Source: Limnochorda pilosa (GTDB lineage: Bacteria; Bacillota; Limnochordia; Limnochordales; Limnochordaceae). From it: a stretch of DNA of 64,000 bases. The number at the start of each line of letters is the position of its first letter. Position 1 is the first letter of the stretch. Made by a program: the position numbers and the translations under genes. The stretch is from positions 3,472,001 to 3,536,000 of the forward strand of contig NZ_AP014924.1 of the NCBI RefSeq assembly GCF_001544015.1, written 5' to 3'. Of this stretch, positions 16,730-26,223 are shown in pieces. The notes beneath the pieces are model-generated. The model was given only the letters and a program-made list of their open reading frames with translations, was not told where the DNA came from and did not search any database.

Positions 16730-17833
16730 ATGGCTGAACGCAAGCTCATGAAAGGGAGCCACGCCCTGGCCGAGGCAGCGCTGCGAGCGGGGTGCCGGTA
16801 CTACTTCGGATACCCCATCACCCCCCAGACGGAGCTCTCGGAGTACATGGCGCGGGAGCTGCCCGCCCGGGGAGGCGTGTTCATTCAGGCCGAGAGCGAG
16901 GTGGCGGCCATCAACATGGTCTACGGAGCCGCCGGTGCGGGCGGCCGGGTCATGACCTCGTCCTCAGGTCCCGGGGTGAGCCTGAAGCAGGAGGGCATCT
17001 CGTACCTCTGCGGGTCCGAGCTCCCGTGCGTGATCATCAACATCATGCGGGGCGGTCCGGGTCTGGGCAACATCATGCCCTCCCAGTCCGATTACTTCCA
17101 GGCGGTGAAGGGCGGAGGCCACGGTGACTACCGTCTGATCGTGCTGGCGCCCTCCACGGTTCAGGAGGCCGCCGATCTCATGCGCCTGGCCTTCGAGCTG
17201 TCGGAGCGCTACCGCAACCCGGCGATGGTCCTGGGCGACGGGATGCTGGGGCAGATGATGGAGCCTGTGGAGCTCCCGCCGGAAGTGGCTCCGGCACCGC
17301 CCGAGCGCCCGTGGGCCACCCGCGGAACCGGTGGCGGCGAGCCTCGGGTGATCACGTCCATCTACCTTGAACCCGAGGTGCTGGAGGAGCACAACCGCCG
17401 CCTCCAGGCCAAGTACGCCGAGATCGAGGCCCGAGAGGCCCGCTGGGAGCTCCTGGAGCCCGAGTCGGACTTCTTCCTGGTGGCCTACGGAACCGTGGCC
17501 CGCATCGCCCGGAGCGCCATGAAGCTTGCCCGCGGCCGGGGTCTCTCGGTGGGACTGCTCCGCCCCATCACCCTGTGGCCGTTCCCGCGCCGGGCCTTCG
17601 AGCAGGTGCTCCCGCATGCCCGGGCCTTCCTCACCGTGGAGATGAGCAGCGGCCAGATGGTGGAGGACGTGCGGCTGGCGGTCGACGGCCGGGCACCGGT
17701 TGCGTTCCACGGACGGCTCGGGGGCGTCGTTCCCGAGCCGGAGGAGATCGTGGCCCGGCTGGAAGAGCTCGCCGGGAAGGTCGAAGACGGAGGTGTCCAC
17801 CGTGTCGCCACGTTCGAGCACGCAGGCCGCTGA
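16730..17833 (+). CDS. vorB: 2-oxoacid:ferredoxin oxidoreductase alpha subunit, VOR type
   Basis: 367 aa. It has the [17 protein letters not shown] active-site/pyrimidine-domain start, [16 protein letters not shown] near 84, and a C-terminal domain II with [19 protein letters not shown] typical of 3-methyl-2-oxobutanoate (VOR) or 2-oxoglutarate enzymes. ATG 16730 follows AGAAGGAGG. Adjacent ptb/buk favour branched-chain 2-oxoacids, but specificity cannot be read from sequence alone. Confidence 0.9.
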   Translation: MAERKLMKGSHALAEAALRAGCRYYFGYPITPQTELSEYMARELPARGGVFIQAESEVAAINMVYGAAGAGGRVMTSSSGPGVSLKQEGISYLCGSELPCVIINIMRGGPGLGNIMPSQSDYFQAVKGGGHGDYRLIVLAPSTVQEAADLMRLAFELSERYRNPAMVLGDGMLGQMMEPVELPPEVAPAPPERPWATRGTGGGEPRVITSIYLEPEVLEEHNRRLQAKYAEIEAREARWELLEPESDFFLVAYGTVARIARSAMKLARGRGLSVGLLRPITLWPFPRRAFEQVLPHARAFLTVEMSSGQMVEDVRLAVDGRAPVAFHGRLGGVVPEPEEIVARLEELAGKVEDGGVHRVATFEHAGR

Positions 17834-18629
17834 CGGTGTGCGGGTGATCTACCACCGCCCCCGGGCGCTCTCCGACGCCCACACCCACTACTGCCCGGGC
17901 TGTACCCACGGCATCGCCCACCGGCTGGTGGCGGAGGTGATGGACGAGCTGGGCATCGTCGACCGGACCATCGGGGTGGCCTCGGTGGGCTGCTCGGTCT
18001 TCGCCTACAACTACCTCCGATGCGACTTCCAGCAGGCCGCCCACGGCCGGGCGCCGGCGGTGGCCACGGGGATCAAGCGGGTCCTGCCGGACCGGGTGGT
18101 CTTCACCTACCAGGGCGACGGCGACCTCGCCTCCATCGGCACCGCGGAGATCATCCACGCGGCCGCCCGCGGCGAGCGGATCACGGTGATCTTCATCAAC
18201 AACGGCATCTATGGGATGACCGGCGGGCAGATGGCCCCCACCTCGCTGGCGGGCCAGGTGACCACCACCTCGCCGAGGGGCCGCGATCCCCAACTGCAGG
18301 GCAACCCGATCCGCATCACCGAGATGCTGGCCCAGCAGCCTGGGGTGGCGTACCTGGCCCGGGGCTCGCTCCACTCGAGCCGCGAGATCGGCCGGGCCCG
18401 GCGGATGGTCCAGCGGGCCTTCGAGGCCCAGCTGAACGACGCGGGCTTTGCGATGGTGGAGCTCCTCTCCAGCTGCCCCGTGGGGTGGAACATGACACCC
18501 CGGCAGGCGCTGGAGCACATCGAGCAGGCGGTCGTACCCGTCTACCCCGTGGGTGAGCTGGTACCGGCACCGCCCTCGCGAGGTGCCAGCGACGGGCGGC
18601 ACGGGAAGGGAGGCTCCGACCATGCCTGA
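17802..18629 (+). CDS. vorA: 2-oxoacid:ferredoxin oxidoreductase beta subunit (TPP-binding), VOR type
   Basis: 275 aa. [12 protein letters not shown] near 31-42 and CSVFAYNY near 63 hold iron-sulfur and active-site residues. The TPP motif is [17 protein letters not shown] near 107 through [11 protein letters not shown] near 133. GTG 17802 follows GGAGG at 8 nt and overlaps vorB by 32 bp. It carries out oxidative decarboxylation of the 2-oxoacid with the alpha subunit. Confidence 0.9.
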   Translation: MSPRSSTQAADGVRVIYHRPRALSDAHTHYCPGCTHGIAHRLVAEVMDELGIVDRTIGVASVGCSVFAYNYLRCDFQQAAHGRAPAVATGIKRVLPDRVVFTYQGDGDLASIGTAEIIHAAARGERITVIFINNGIYGMTGGQMAPTSLAGQVTTTSPRGRDPQLQGNPIRITEMLAQQPGVAYLARGSLHSSREIGRARRMVQRAFEAQLNDAGFAMVELLSSCPVGWNMTPRQALEHIEQAVVPVYPVGELVPAPPSRGASDGRHGKGGSDHA

Positions 18630-19203
18630 CATGGACCGTGCGGGGACGCGCCACTCGGAGATTCTCGTGGCCGGCTTCGGGGGCCAGGGCATCCTCACCG
18701 CGGGCCTGATTCTGGCCCAGGCCGGGCTGCAGGAGGGTCGCGAGGTGAGTTGGCTGCCTTCCTACGGCCCGGAGATGCGGGGTGGGACGGCCCACTGCCA
18801 CGTGGTGCTCTCGGATGAGCCGGTCGCGTCGCCGCTGGTGACCCACCCCGACATCCTGCTTCTCTTCAACAAGCCCTCCCTGGAGCGCTTCGAACCGGCC
18901 CTGCGGGCGGGCGGCTACCTCATCGCCAACAGCTCGCTGGTACCGCCCGCGACCCGCACCGATGTCCGGCGGGTGGAGCTTCCCGCCACCCGCATGGCCC
19001 TCGAGATGGGTGCCCCCGAGGCGGCGAACATGGTGATGCTGGGCGCGATGGTCGCCTCTGCCGGGGCGGTCTCTTTCGAGAGCCTGGAGGCGGCGCTCCC
19101 CGTGGTGATCAGCAAGCGTCACGCCGACAAGATCCCGCTGGATCTGGAGGCGATCCGGAAAGGTATGGAGGCCGCGGCGGCCCTGGTGCCCCAGGGTGCC
19201 TGA
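18622..19203 (+). CDS. vorC: 2-oxoacid:ferredoxin oxidoreductase gamma subunit, VOR type
   Basis: 193 aa. CoA-binding gamma domain with [20 protein letters not shown] near 15-34 and [15 protein letters not shown] near 47-61, both strong family signatures. ATG 18622 has GGGAGG upstream and overlaps vorA by 8 bp. Last gene of the ptb-buk-vorDBAC operon; a 10-bp hairpin follows at 19234. Confidence 0.92.
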   Translation: MPDMDRAGTRHSEILVAGFGGQGILTAGLILAQAGLQEGREVSWLPSYGPEMRGGTAHCHVVLSDEPVASPLVTHPDILLLFNKPSLERFEPALRAGGYLIANSSLVPPATRTDVRRVELPATRMALEMGAPEAANMVMLGAMVASAGAVSFESLEAALPVVISKRHADKIPLDLEAIRKGMEAAAALVPQGA

Positions 19204-19233
19204 GCCAGGCCCGGTGCTCGACCCTGGTTCGGT

Positions 19234-19257
19234 GCCGGCGGGCTTCGGCCCGCCGGC
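19234..19257. terminator. Bidirectional terminator-like hairpin
   Basis: Perfect 10-bp stem GCCGGCGGGC / GCCCGCCGGC with a TTCG tetraloop, between the converging vorC and mreB-like genes. There is no T-run on either side, so termination is probable but not certain. Confidence 0.6.
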
Positions 19258-19280
19258 CTGCTTCCGGGGCCGGCGGCAGG

Positions 19281-20516
19281 TCAGCCCGTGTGGGAGGTTC
19301 CCCCCGTGCCGCGCGGCAGCCTGGGGGGCGCCACCGCCTTTGCCTCGGGAGCGCGCGCGACCGCCACTTCTCCCAGGTCTTCGGTGAGCCTCTCGGGCAG
19401 CGGCGCGTCCAGGTCGGGCGTTGAACCTGCGTACCACGGCCCCTCGCGCTGGGGGATGCCCGGGAAGACTGCCTTCTCCTTCTCCCGGGCGGGACGATGC
19501 ACGCCTTCCGCGGGAATCAGCCCTGGGTTGGAGAGCCAGCGGTGGAACCCCTCCAGGAGGTAAGCCTCGGGCTCGGGCTCCTTGTGGACGGCGAGCTTCA
19601 GCTCCTCCTCCAGCACCTTCTCGAAGCCCTCCATCCGGGAGCCCCCACCCGTCAGGACGATCCCTCGTTCCAGGAGGTCGCCCGAGACCTCTGCGCTGCA
19701 CCCTTCCAGCAGGCGCTGCATCGCCGCCGCAATGAGCCGCACCTGATCCGCCATCTGGGAGCGCAGGAGCGCGGGCTCCACCTGGATCCTGGAGGGAAGG
19801 CCCGTCTTCAGGTTCTTGCCCGCCACAGGGATGGGGTCCTCCTCGCCAGCCGCCTCAGGCCGAAGGCTGCCTAGCCTGAGCTTGGCCTCCTCGGCCATGA
19901 GCGGGCTCACCTCGACCCCTGCCCGGGTCAGGGCCCACTCGCGTACCGCTTCGTCCAGAGCCCGGCCCCCCACCGGGATCACCTGCGCCGCCACCACCGC
20001 CTCACGGGAAAGGATGGCCAGCTCGGTGGCCTCTCCCCCCACGTTGACCACCGCCGCCACCCGGCCGTCCTGGTCCAGGGCACCGGACCCCAGCGCGAGG
20101 ACGTAAGGTTCGGCGGTCAGGTGGACCCGGGCCGCCCCAAGGCCCCGCAGGACCCGGACCGCCACCTGGCGCTCGCTGGAAGTGCTGGCCATGGGGACGC
20201 TCACCCAGACGTGCCGGCGGCGCCACCCCACCTGCAGGGTCTCCCGGGTGATGGCGGCCAGGAGCTGCTCCAGCAGCTCGGGGTTCTCCAGCCGCCCTTC
20301 GCGGTAGGGACGAGCCAGCCGGTAGCTGGGCGGAAGCCGGCCGACGAGCTGCCGGACCTGATCCCCGGCGGCATAGGGTTCCTTCAGGCCGCGCCGCAGG
20401 ATGAGGAGGCTGGCCTCCGAACGGAAGGCGGTCGCGCCGGCAGCGGCGAAGAGCGTCGTCGTCGTGCCCAGATCAAGGAAGAAGTCCCTTCGCCACCAAC
20501 GTGAGCCTCGTCCCAT
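19281..20516 (-). CDS. MreB-like actin-family protein with C-terminal extension
   Basis: 411 aa. The actin-like phosphate-1 loop FLDLGTTTTLF (13-23), phosphate-2 loop VVNVGGEATELAIL (about 152-165) and adenosine loop GIVLTGGGSRMEGF (about 280-293) are clear. IPVGGRALDEAV and MAEEAKLRLGSL follow MreB spacing. It is divergent: the usual EPS-V-A segment is SEASLLIL, and about 75 residues, Pro- and charge-rich, follow the actin fold. It stands alone, away from mreCD. A cell-shape or sporulation paralogue is likely; a PilM/FtsA-like role is less so. ATG 20516 follows AAGAGGTGG. Confidence 0.75.
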   Translation of the reverse strand: MGRGSRWWRRDFFLDLGTTTTLFAAAGATAFRSEASLLILRRGLKEPYAAGDQVRQLVGRLPPSYRLARPYREGRLENPELLEQLLAAITRETLQVGWRRRHVWVSVPMASTSSERQVAVRVLRGLGAARVHLTAEPYVLALGSGALDQDGRVAAVVNVGGEATELAILSREAVVAAQVIPVGGRALDEAVREWALTRAGVEVSPLMAEEAKLRLGSLRPEAAGEEDPIPVAGKNLKTGLPSRIQVEPALLRSQMADQVRLIAAAMQRLLEGCSAEVSGDLLERGIVLTGGGSRMEGFEKVLEEELKLAVHKEPEPEAYLLEGFHRWLSNPGLIPAEGVHRPAREKEKAVFPGIPQREGPWYAGSTPDLDAPLPERLTEDLGEVAVARAPEAKAVAPPRLPRGTGGTSHTG

Positions 20517-20592
20517 GCAACGCCACCTCTTGGGCGCCCGGGGCGGCCGCCCCGGGTTGATCGTTCAAACGAGCCCCCGCAGGATGGGCCCG

Positions 20593-22233
20593 TCAGGAGC
20601 CGACCCGTACGTCCATCTCTACAGGGAGGTCCTGAGACCGGTAGACCACCCGCCCGTCCCAGAAGGTCCCCCGCACGTGCAGCTCCTCCCACGCCTCCAG
20701 CGGCAGCTGCGCCAGGTCGTGGCTGAGGATCACCACGTCCGCCAGCTTCCCGGGCTCGATGCTGCCCTTGGCCGCTTCCTCTCCCGACGCGAAGGCAGCC
20801 CCGAGCGTGTAGGCCTCCAGCGCCTCCTGCAGGGTGAGCCGCTCCCGGCTCCTCTCGTCTTCTTCCGGCTCCCAGGCTTCCCCGGGCAGGCGGCGCGTCA
20901 TCGCGGCGTGCAGGCCCAGAAGCGGGTCGGGGCTCTCCACGGGCGCATCGGAGCCGAAGGCGAGGCGGGCGCCCGCCTCCCGCAGCGAGCGCCAGGCATA
21001 CGCATGGCCGGCCCTTTCCGCGCCCCAGTGGCGCGTCACCAGCGTGCGGTCCTGGGGGCCGTGGACGGGTTGCATGGAGGCGATCACGCCGAGCTGGCCG
21101 AACCGGGGTCGATCCCGCGGGTCCACCAGCTGCGCGTGCTCGATGCGGTGACGGAGCCCGCGCCGGCGGCTGTGGAAGAGCCAGGGCTCCAGCGCGTCCA
21201 GGGCCATCCGGTTCGCCCGGTCGCCGATGGCGTGGATGGCCGCGGCAAGCCCCGCCTGGGTGGCGCGGGCCACCAGGTCCTCCAGCTCGTCCGCCTCGGT
21301 GACCACCACACCTCGGTAACCGTCGGCCTCGCGTCCCTGGTACGGATCCAGCAAGGCAGCGGTCTGCGAGCCCAGAGAGCCATCGGCGAAGATTTTGACG
21401 GGGCCCACCCGCAGCAGGCTGCTTCCGAAGCCGCCCTCGATCCCCAGATCGGCGGCAGCCTGCAGGCGATCTGCGGGGAGCATCATGCAGACCCGCAGGG
21501 CGAGGTCGCCCGAGGTCGCCATCTCCTGGAAGAGGCGGAAGGCGGTGGGCCCTTCGGGCACGTGGATGCCGGTGACGCCCAGCGCGTGCAGGCGCTGCTG
21601 GGCCCTTGCCGCCATCCGCCTGAGGGTGGGAAGGTCCGGATCCTGAACGACCTGCCAGATCCGGTCCGCTGCCCGTTCCTTCAGCACGCCCGTGGGGCGG
21701 CCCGCTTCGTCTCGCTCCACCACCCCACCGGCAGGATCGGGGAGGCCGGAAAGGAATCCTGCCCGCTCCAGGGCCAGGGTATTGACCCACACCTGGTGAC
21801 CGTCCTTGCTGGCCAGGGCCACGGGCCGATCGGGCACCGCCTGGTCCAGGGCCTGCGCGGTGGGGCGATCGGACGCCGGCCAGAGGTTCCGGTCGTACCC
21901 GCCGCCCACCACCCACTCGCCCGGAGCCAGATCGGCCGCCTTGGCCCGGACCCGCTCCAGCACCTCCGCAAGACCCCCGGCACCTTCCAGGGTCACCTGC
22001 TCCGTCCGCTGGGCAAAGGCGGTGAAGTGGATGTGACAGTCGGTGAAGCCGGGGATGACCGAGCCGCCCTGCGCGTCCACCCGAAGCACCGAGCGCCCCA
22101 GGAGGCTCCGGACCGAGAGCTCGTCCCCCACACCCAGTACCCGGCCGTCCCGCAACGCGACGGCGGCCCCCCGGAGCGTCCCCCGGGGACTCATGGTATG
22201 CACCCTGGCGTTGACGATGAGCGTCTCCTGCAC
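20593..22233 (-). CDS. Amidohydrolase, YtcJ-like metal-dependent family
   Basis: 546 aa. The N-terminal VIPGFTDCHIHFTAF gives the HxH metal ligands near 65. Also visible are the family's KDGHQVWVN near 142, GPVKIFADGSLGSQT near 295, AIHAIGDRANRMALD near 350, HRIEHAQLV near 380 and LAFGSDAPVESPDPL near 437 (metal Asp), with GSIEPGKLADVVIL at the end. The substrate is unknown. GTG 22233 follows AGCAGGAGG and was preferred to an upstream ATG at 22311 without family sequence. It runs with the mreB-like gene, 76 bp apart. Confidence 0.85.
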   Translation of the reverse strand: MQETLIVNARVHTMSPRGTLRGAAVALRDGRVLGVGDELSVRSLLGRSVLRVDAQGGSVIPGFTDCHIHFTAFAQRTEQVTLEGAGGLAEVLERVRAKAADLAPGEWVVGGGYDRNLWPASDRPTAQALDQAVPDRPVALASKDGHQVWVNTLALERAGFLSGLPDPAGGVVERDEAGRPTGVLKERAADRIWQVVQDPDLPTLRRMAARAQQRLHALGVTGIHVPEGPTAFRLFQEMATSGDLALRVCMMLPADRLQAAADLGIEGGFGSSLLRVGPVKIFADGSLGSQTAALLDPYQGREADGYRGVVVTEADELEDLVARATQAGLAAAIHAIGDRANRMALDALEPWLFHSRRRGLRHRIEHAQLVDPRDRPRFGQLGVIASMQPVHGPQDRTLVTRHWGAERAGHAYAWRSLREAGARLAFGSDAPVESPDPLLGLHAAMTRRLPGEAWEPEEDERSRERLTLQEALEAYTLGAAFASGEEAAKGSIEPGKLADVVILSHDLAQLPLEAWEELHVRGTFWDGRVVYRSQDLPVEMDVRVGS

Positions 22234-22329
22234 CGCGTCCGCGCCTCCTGCTGGGAAGAGTTCCCGCCCCTCGCGAGCCGTTCCTGCCAAAACGGTGTGC
22301 GCGAGGTGCATTCACCGAGAGGGAATAGG

Positions 22330-22361
22330 GGTGCGGGGCGGGGGGAGCCCCGCCCCGCACC
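22330..22361. terminator. GC-rich hairpin after the aminotransferase gene
   Basis: Perfect 14-bp stem GGTGCGGGGCGGGG / CCCCGCCCCGCACC with loop GGAG, 5 bp beyond the stop at 22366. No T-run follows, so it may act as a pause or a Rho-independent-like terminator. Confidence 0.55.
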
Positions 22362-22365
22362 TGCC

Positions 22366-23712
22366 TTAGCGCTGGTGGGCCTCGACGGCCGCCAGCGCTC
22401 CGTCGACGGCGTCGAGCGCCTCGTCCAGCTCCTCCACGCTCATGGCGAGGCTGTTCAGGAACCGGACCACGTTCCCGTGCACGCCCGCCTTCACCAGGAG
22501 CACCCCCCGTTGCAGCGCCTCCTGCAGCAGCCGGTTGGTCTCCTGGGCGGCGGGCTCCTTGGACATCCGGTCGCGCACCAGCTCCATGGCTGCCATGGGC
22601 CCTGCGCCCCGCACGTCGCCGACCAGCGGGTGCCGCTCCTGCATGCCCTCCAGGCGCCGGAGCAGGTGGTCGCCAAGGGTCCGGGCCTTGCCCAGCAGGT
22701 CCTCGTGATCGAAGACGTCCAGCACGCCCAGGGCCGCCTCGCAGGCCACCGGGTTCCCCACGTAGGTCCCGCCGATGCGGCCGTCACCCGGGGCGTCCAT
22801 CACCTCCGCCCTCCCGATCACCCCGCTCAGGGGCCAGCCGTCCGCGATGGACTTGGCCACGGTGATCAGATCGGGCTCGAGGCCGAAGCGCTCCGAGGCG
22901 AAGAAGGTGCCCGTTCGTCCGAAGCCCGTCTGAACCTCGTCCACCACCAGGAGGATGCCATGGTCCCGGCAGATGGCCTGGATCCTCTGGAGGAACTCAG
23001 CCGGCGGGACCACGAAGCCCCCTTCGCCCTGCACCGCCTCCACCACCACGCAGGCGACCTCTTCCGCGGCCACCTGGGTCACGAACGCCTTCTCAAGCTC
23101 ACCGGCGCACGCCACGCCGCACTCGGGGTAGCTCTTCCCCAGGGGGCAGCGGTAGCAGTACGCGTAGGGCACCCGATAGACCTCGGGGGCGAAGGGCCCG
23201 AAACCTGCCTTGTAGGGATGGGTCTTGCTGGTGAGACTCATGGCCATGAGGGTCCGCCCGTGGAAGGCCCCTTCGAAGGCGATGACCGCCCTGCGGCCCG
23301 TGTACGCCTTCGCGATCTTGACGACGTTCTCCACCGCCTCCGCCCCCGAGTTGAAGAACGCCGCCTTCTTCGGCCCTGGCCCCGGAACCCGGGGGGCCAG
23401 GCGCTCGGCCAGCTCGATCCACGATTCGTACATGACCACGCTGAAGTCGGTGTGTACAAAACGCTCCAACTGGCGCTGGACCCGCTCCATCACCCGGGGA
23501 TGCCGGTGCCCCGCGTTCAACACCCCCAGGCCCCCTGTGAGGTCCAGGTACGTGTTGCCGTCCACGTCCACCACGCGGCTGCCCTCTGCCCGGTCGATGG
23601 CGATGCCGGTGAGGATCTGGAACGCCGCCGCAACGGCCCGGTCCTTGCGCGCGAGCAGAGCGCGCGAGCGCGGGCCCGGGATCTCCGTGACCTGCCGGAT
23701 GGCCTTGCCCAC
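22366..23712 (-). CDS. Class III aminotransferase (4-aminobutyrate aminotransferase-like)
   Basis: 448 aa. PLP class III pattern: FFNSGAEAVENVVKIAKAYTGR near 119-140, AFHGRTLMAMSLTSK near 149, the metal-site-like CYRCPLGKSYPECGVAC near 187, VVEAVQGEGGF near 222, LLVVDEVQTGFGRTGTFFASE near 255-275, and ITVAKSIADGWPLSG near 286 (PLP Lys). It resembles GabT and related omega-amino acid transaminases. GTG 23712 follows GGGAGG. The amidohydrolase downstream suggests an amino-acid breakdown unit. Confidence 0.9.
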   Translation of the reverse strand: MGKAIRQVTEIPGPRSRALLARKDRAVAAAFQILTGIAIDRAEGSRVVDVDGNTYLDLTGGLGVLNAGHRHPRVMERVQRQLERFVHTDFSVVMYESWIELAERLAPRVPGPGPKKAAFFNSGAEAVENVVKIAKAYTGRRAVIAFEGAFHGRTLMAMSLTSKTHPYKAGFGPFAPEVYRVPYAYCYRCPLGKSYPECGVACAGELEKAFVTQVAAEEVACVVVEAVQGEGGFVVPPAEFLQRIQAICRDHGILLVVDEVQTGFGRTGTFFASERFGLEPDLITVAKSIADGWPLSGVIGRAEVMDAPGDGRIGGTYVGNPVACEAALGVLDVFDHEDLLGKARTLGDHLLRRLEGMQERHPLVGDVRGAGPMAAMELVRDRMSKEPAAQETNRLLQEALQRGVLLVKAGVHGNVVRFLNSLAMSVEELDEALDAVDGALAAVEAHQR

Positions 23713-23961
23713 CTGCTCGACCTCCCTCGTGGTGAGCTGCGTCTGCCTCAGAACGCGCCGGTGCGCGGCGCAGCTCTTCCTCCTACGCCTTCGTCTCGGG
23801 TTCGAGCGTCTCCTTCCCCGTCAGAGCCCATGGATAGGGTATCCAGGCGTCCGTGCGGCCCGCCGGCAGGAACCGGGAGAGGATGGAGCGAACCCCTGGC
23901 CCCGGGTGGCGGCCGGCTGCCGCGCCCTCACGCCACGCGCTGGAACGGGGAGACCGGTGCA

Positions 23962-25374
23962 ATGGGGACGCTCGAGTCGTGGGACCGCCTCTACCAAGAG
24001 GCTCTGGAATCGGTACCCGACATGTTGGCCCGGGGTCGGGGGGTGGCCGTGGGTTTCCACACGGTGGTGGACGGTCTCCACCAGGCCCGACCGGGGGAGC
24101 TCGACCCCCTGCTGGCCGGAAACCCTGATCTCGCGGAAGCCGCTTCATCGGGTACGCTGAGCCCGCCCGACGAGCTGCGCTCCCCTTCAGACGTGGTGGC
24201 CGCGCTCTCCTGGTCCCTGGCGCACAGCACCGCCCTGGAAAGGGTGATCACGGACCCTGCCACCTTCCGCTGGCTGTCGGCGACGTTGCCCGTCGACCGT
24301 CCCACCGTGGGCGGCAACTCGGGGAACATGGCCCTGGCCCTGGCCGACCTGGGCCTGCCCCGGGTGCTGGTCTTCGCACCGCCGCTCCACCCCCTCCTGG
24401 TCAGGCTCTTGGCCCAGGCTCCACGCATCCAGGTGCTGGTGGACGGGCAGGGTTCCGTGCCCGTCACCCGGGCCCCTGTTCCCGCGGAGGACGGCGCACT
24501 CCACTGGATCTTCGAGTATCCGTCGGGCCTGGAGGTGCACCTTCCTTCCGGCACCCTCTCCGCCGCCCGCGCCAACCGGTTCATCGCCGCCTGGAACCCC
24601 GGCAACCACAGGCTGGCGGAGGGCACGGCGTGGCTCGAGGCCCTGGCGCCGGTGGCCGGGGAGTTTAGTCACCTGGTGCTCTCGGGCTTTCAACTGCTCT
24701 CGGAACGCTACCCCGACGGTACCCGGTTCGAGACCTGGGCCCAGCCGCTGGTGGACGCTCTGGGCCGGGTGCGCCGGGCCGCCCCTCGGATCCGGGTCCA
24801 CTACGAGTGGGCGTCCATCGCCTCACCCGAGATCCGCACCTACCTCCTGCGCCACCTGCTCCCGAAGGTGGACAGCCTGGGTCTGAACGAGGCAGAGATG
24901 GCGGTGATGGCCCGAGACCTGGGGCACCCCGAGTGGGCGGCCTCCATGGGACCCCGCCAGGTGCTGGAGACGCTCCGGCTCCTCCACGAAGAGACCGGCC
25001 TCAGGCGCATTCAGCTTCACGTTCCCGGCCTGTACCTTACCACCAGCCGCTCCGCCGTGCACACGGCCCAGGAGCGGCTCGCCCTGGCCTACACAGCCCT
25101 CGCGGCCGCCGCCCGCTCGGCCAGGGGCCGGGCCACGCCCGGCGACCTGCCGTCGCACCTGGCCACCCCCCTGGCCCCCGCGGGTGTGGAGGCGGTGGAG
25201 GGCCTCCGCTCCCTGCCCGGGGCGCTTGGCGATCCTTCCGGACCCGAAGGGCTCCGCTGGGGATCGCTGACCGCCGTGGCGATCCCCACCCGCTGGGTGG
25301 AGCGGCCCGTCTGGACGGTGGGCCTGGGGGACCTGATCTCTGCCGTCCCCTTCAGCCTCTGGCAACCCTACTAG
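23962..25374 (+). CDS. ADP-dependent glucokinase/phosphofructokinase family sugar kinase
   Basis: 470 aa, the usual length. Ribokinase-like ADP-PFK/GK signatures are VGFHTVVDG near 31-39, VGGNSGNMALALADLG near 114-129, RVHYEWASIASPEIRTY near 275, KVDSLGLNEAEMAVMARDLG near 302-321 (the SLGLNE motif of ADP kinases) and the catalytic GLGDLISA near 455 (GxGD). The family uses ADP instead of ATP and is mainly archaeal, so a bacterial copy is unusual. ATG 23962 follows GGGGAG. The choice between glucose and fructose-6-phosphate is open. It converges with the DUF1992 gene, overlapping by 23 bp. Confidence 0.85.
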   Translation: MGTLESWDRLYQEALESVPDMLARGRGVAVGFHTVVDGLHQARPGELDPLLAGNPDLAEAASSGTLSPPDELRSPSDVVAALSWSLAHSTALERVITDPATFRWLSATLPVDRPTVGGNSGNMALALADLGLPRVLVFAPPLHPLLVRLLAQAPRIQVLVDGQGSVPVTRAPVPAEDGALHWIFEYPSGLEVHLPSGTLSAARANRFIAAWNPGNHRLAEGTAWLEALAPVAGEFSHLVLSGFQLLSERYPDGTRFETWAQPLVDALGRVRRAAPRIRVHYEWASIASPEIRTYLLRHLLPKVDSLGLNEAEMAVMARDLGHPEWAASMGPRQVLETLRLLHEETGLRRIQLHVPGLYLTTSRSAVHTAQERLALAYTALAAAARSARGRATPGDLPSHLATPLAPAGVEAVEGLRSLPGALGDPSGPEGLRWGSLTAVAIPTRWVERPVWTVGLGDLISAVPFSLWQPY

Positions 25375-26017
25375 AGCGCCACCGAGCGCTTCCGGGAGGG
25401 CGGGCGGGCCGGTCCGGGTCCGGCCGCGGCCCTGGCTCCTTGAGGCCACCGAGGCCCGGGAAGGCCCTCTCGCACGCCTGCACGAAGGCGTCCAGGCGCT
25501 CGCGGGCGGGCCAGCGCCCCTTCTGCCACAGGATGTGGGGGACGACGCGATTGAAGCGGTCCACGGTGGCGTTGAGCTGCTCCAGCAGGCGATGGGCCTC
25601 GGCCAGGGCTTCCGCATGGGCCTCGCGGACCACCCCTCGCCGGGCGCGCGCCGCCCGGCCGGCCTCCGGGCTAGCTGACGCCTGCATCCGGCTCCAGGCC
25701 TCCCACTCCCGTTCCAGCCACTTTCCGTGCGTGGTCGTGAGCTGAGCGAAGCGTTCCTTGAGCTCGCGGATCTCCTTGTCCAGCTCGATCCAGTCGGGGG
25801 CGAACCCGGCGTCGTGCAGTAGCTTGTAGGGCATGCGCAGGTGGGGAGGGACGAAGGGGAACTCCTCCATCTCCAGGGGGCGGCCTTTCGGGGGCAGGTC
25901 GTCGAACTCGCCGCGCTCCATGGCCTCCTGGATGCGCGCCTCGGCCACCAGCTCCACCCAGGTCACGCCGTCGTCTTCCCAGGGCTCGTCGCGATGCCCC
26001 GGCCTGGCCGTGGCCAC
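25352..26017 (-). CDS. DUF1992 (DnaJ homologue C28 conserved region) protein
   Basis: 221 aa. The N-terminal 70 residues fit DUF1992: IQEAMERGEFDDLPPKGRPL and PPHLRMPYKLLHDAGFAPDWIELDKEI (first 20 residues from about 57). The middle is a long charged helix and the C-terminus is Pro/Arg-rich. Function unknown. GTG 26017 follows GGGGAGGGGGG. Its 3' end overlaps the ADP kinase gene by 23 bp on the other strand. Confidence 0.8.
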   Translation of the reverse strand: MATARPGHRDEPWEDDGVTWVELVAEARIQEAMERGEFDDLPPKGRPLEMEEFPFVPPHLRMPYKLLHDAGFAPDWIELDKEIRELKERFAQLTTTHGKWLEREWEAWSRMQASASPEAGRAARARRGVVREAHAEALAEAHRLLEQLNATVDRFNRVVPHILWQKGRWPARERLDAFVQACERAFPGLGGLKEPGPRPDPDRPARPPGSARWRSSRVARG

Positions 26018-26223
26018 GGGCTACCCCCCTCCCCGCTCCGGCATCCGATGGATCGATCGGTTTCCCGTGCAGGGTGGGTCTTCATCACACACCGGGTCGG
26101 GCCCTTCTCGGGAGCGACTCTCAGGAAATGGGCCCCGGCGCAGGCATTGACAGAGCCCACGGGCAGGAGCACGCAGCCGCCGGCCCGAACCTCTCTCTGC
26201 AATTCCAGAGGAGGAGCAACCCC

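Noticed and set aside
20401-25374. 1657-aa plus-strand frame
   Set aside because: Only the last 470 residues (from ATG 23962) look like protein; the rest is antisense to the mreB-like, amidohydrolase and aminotransferase genes.
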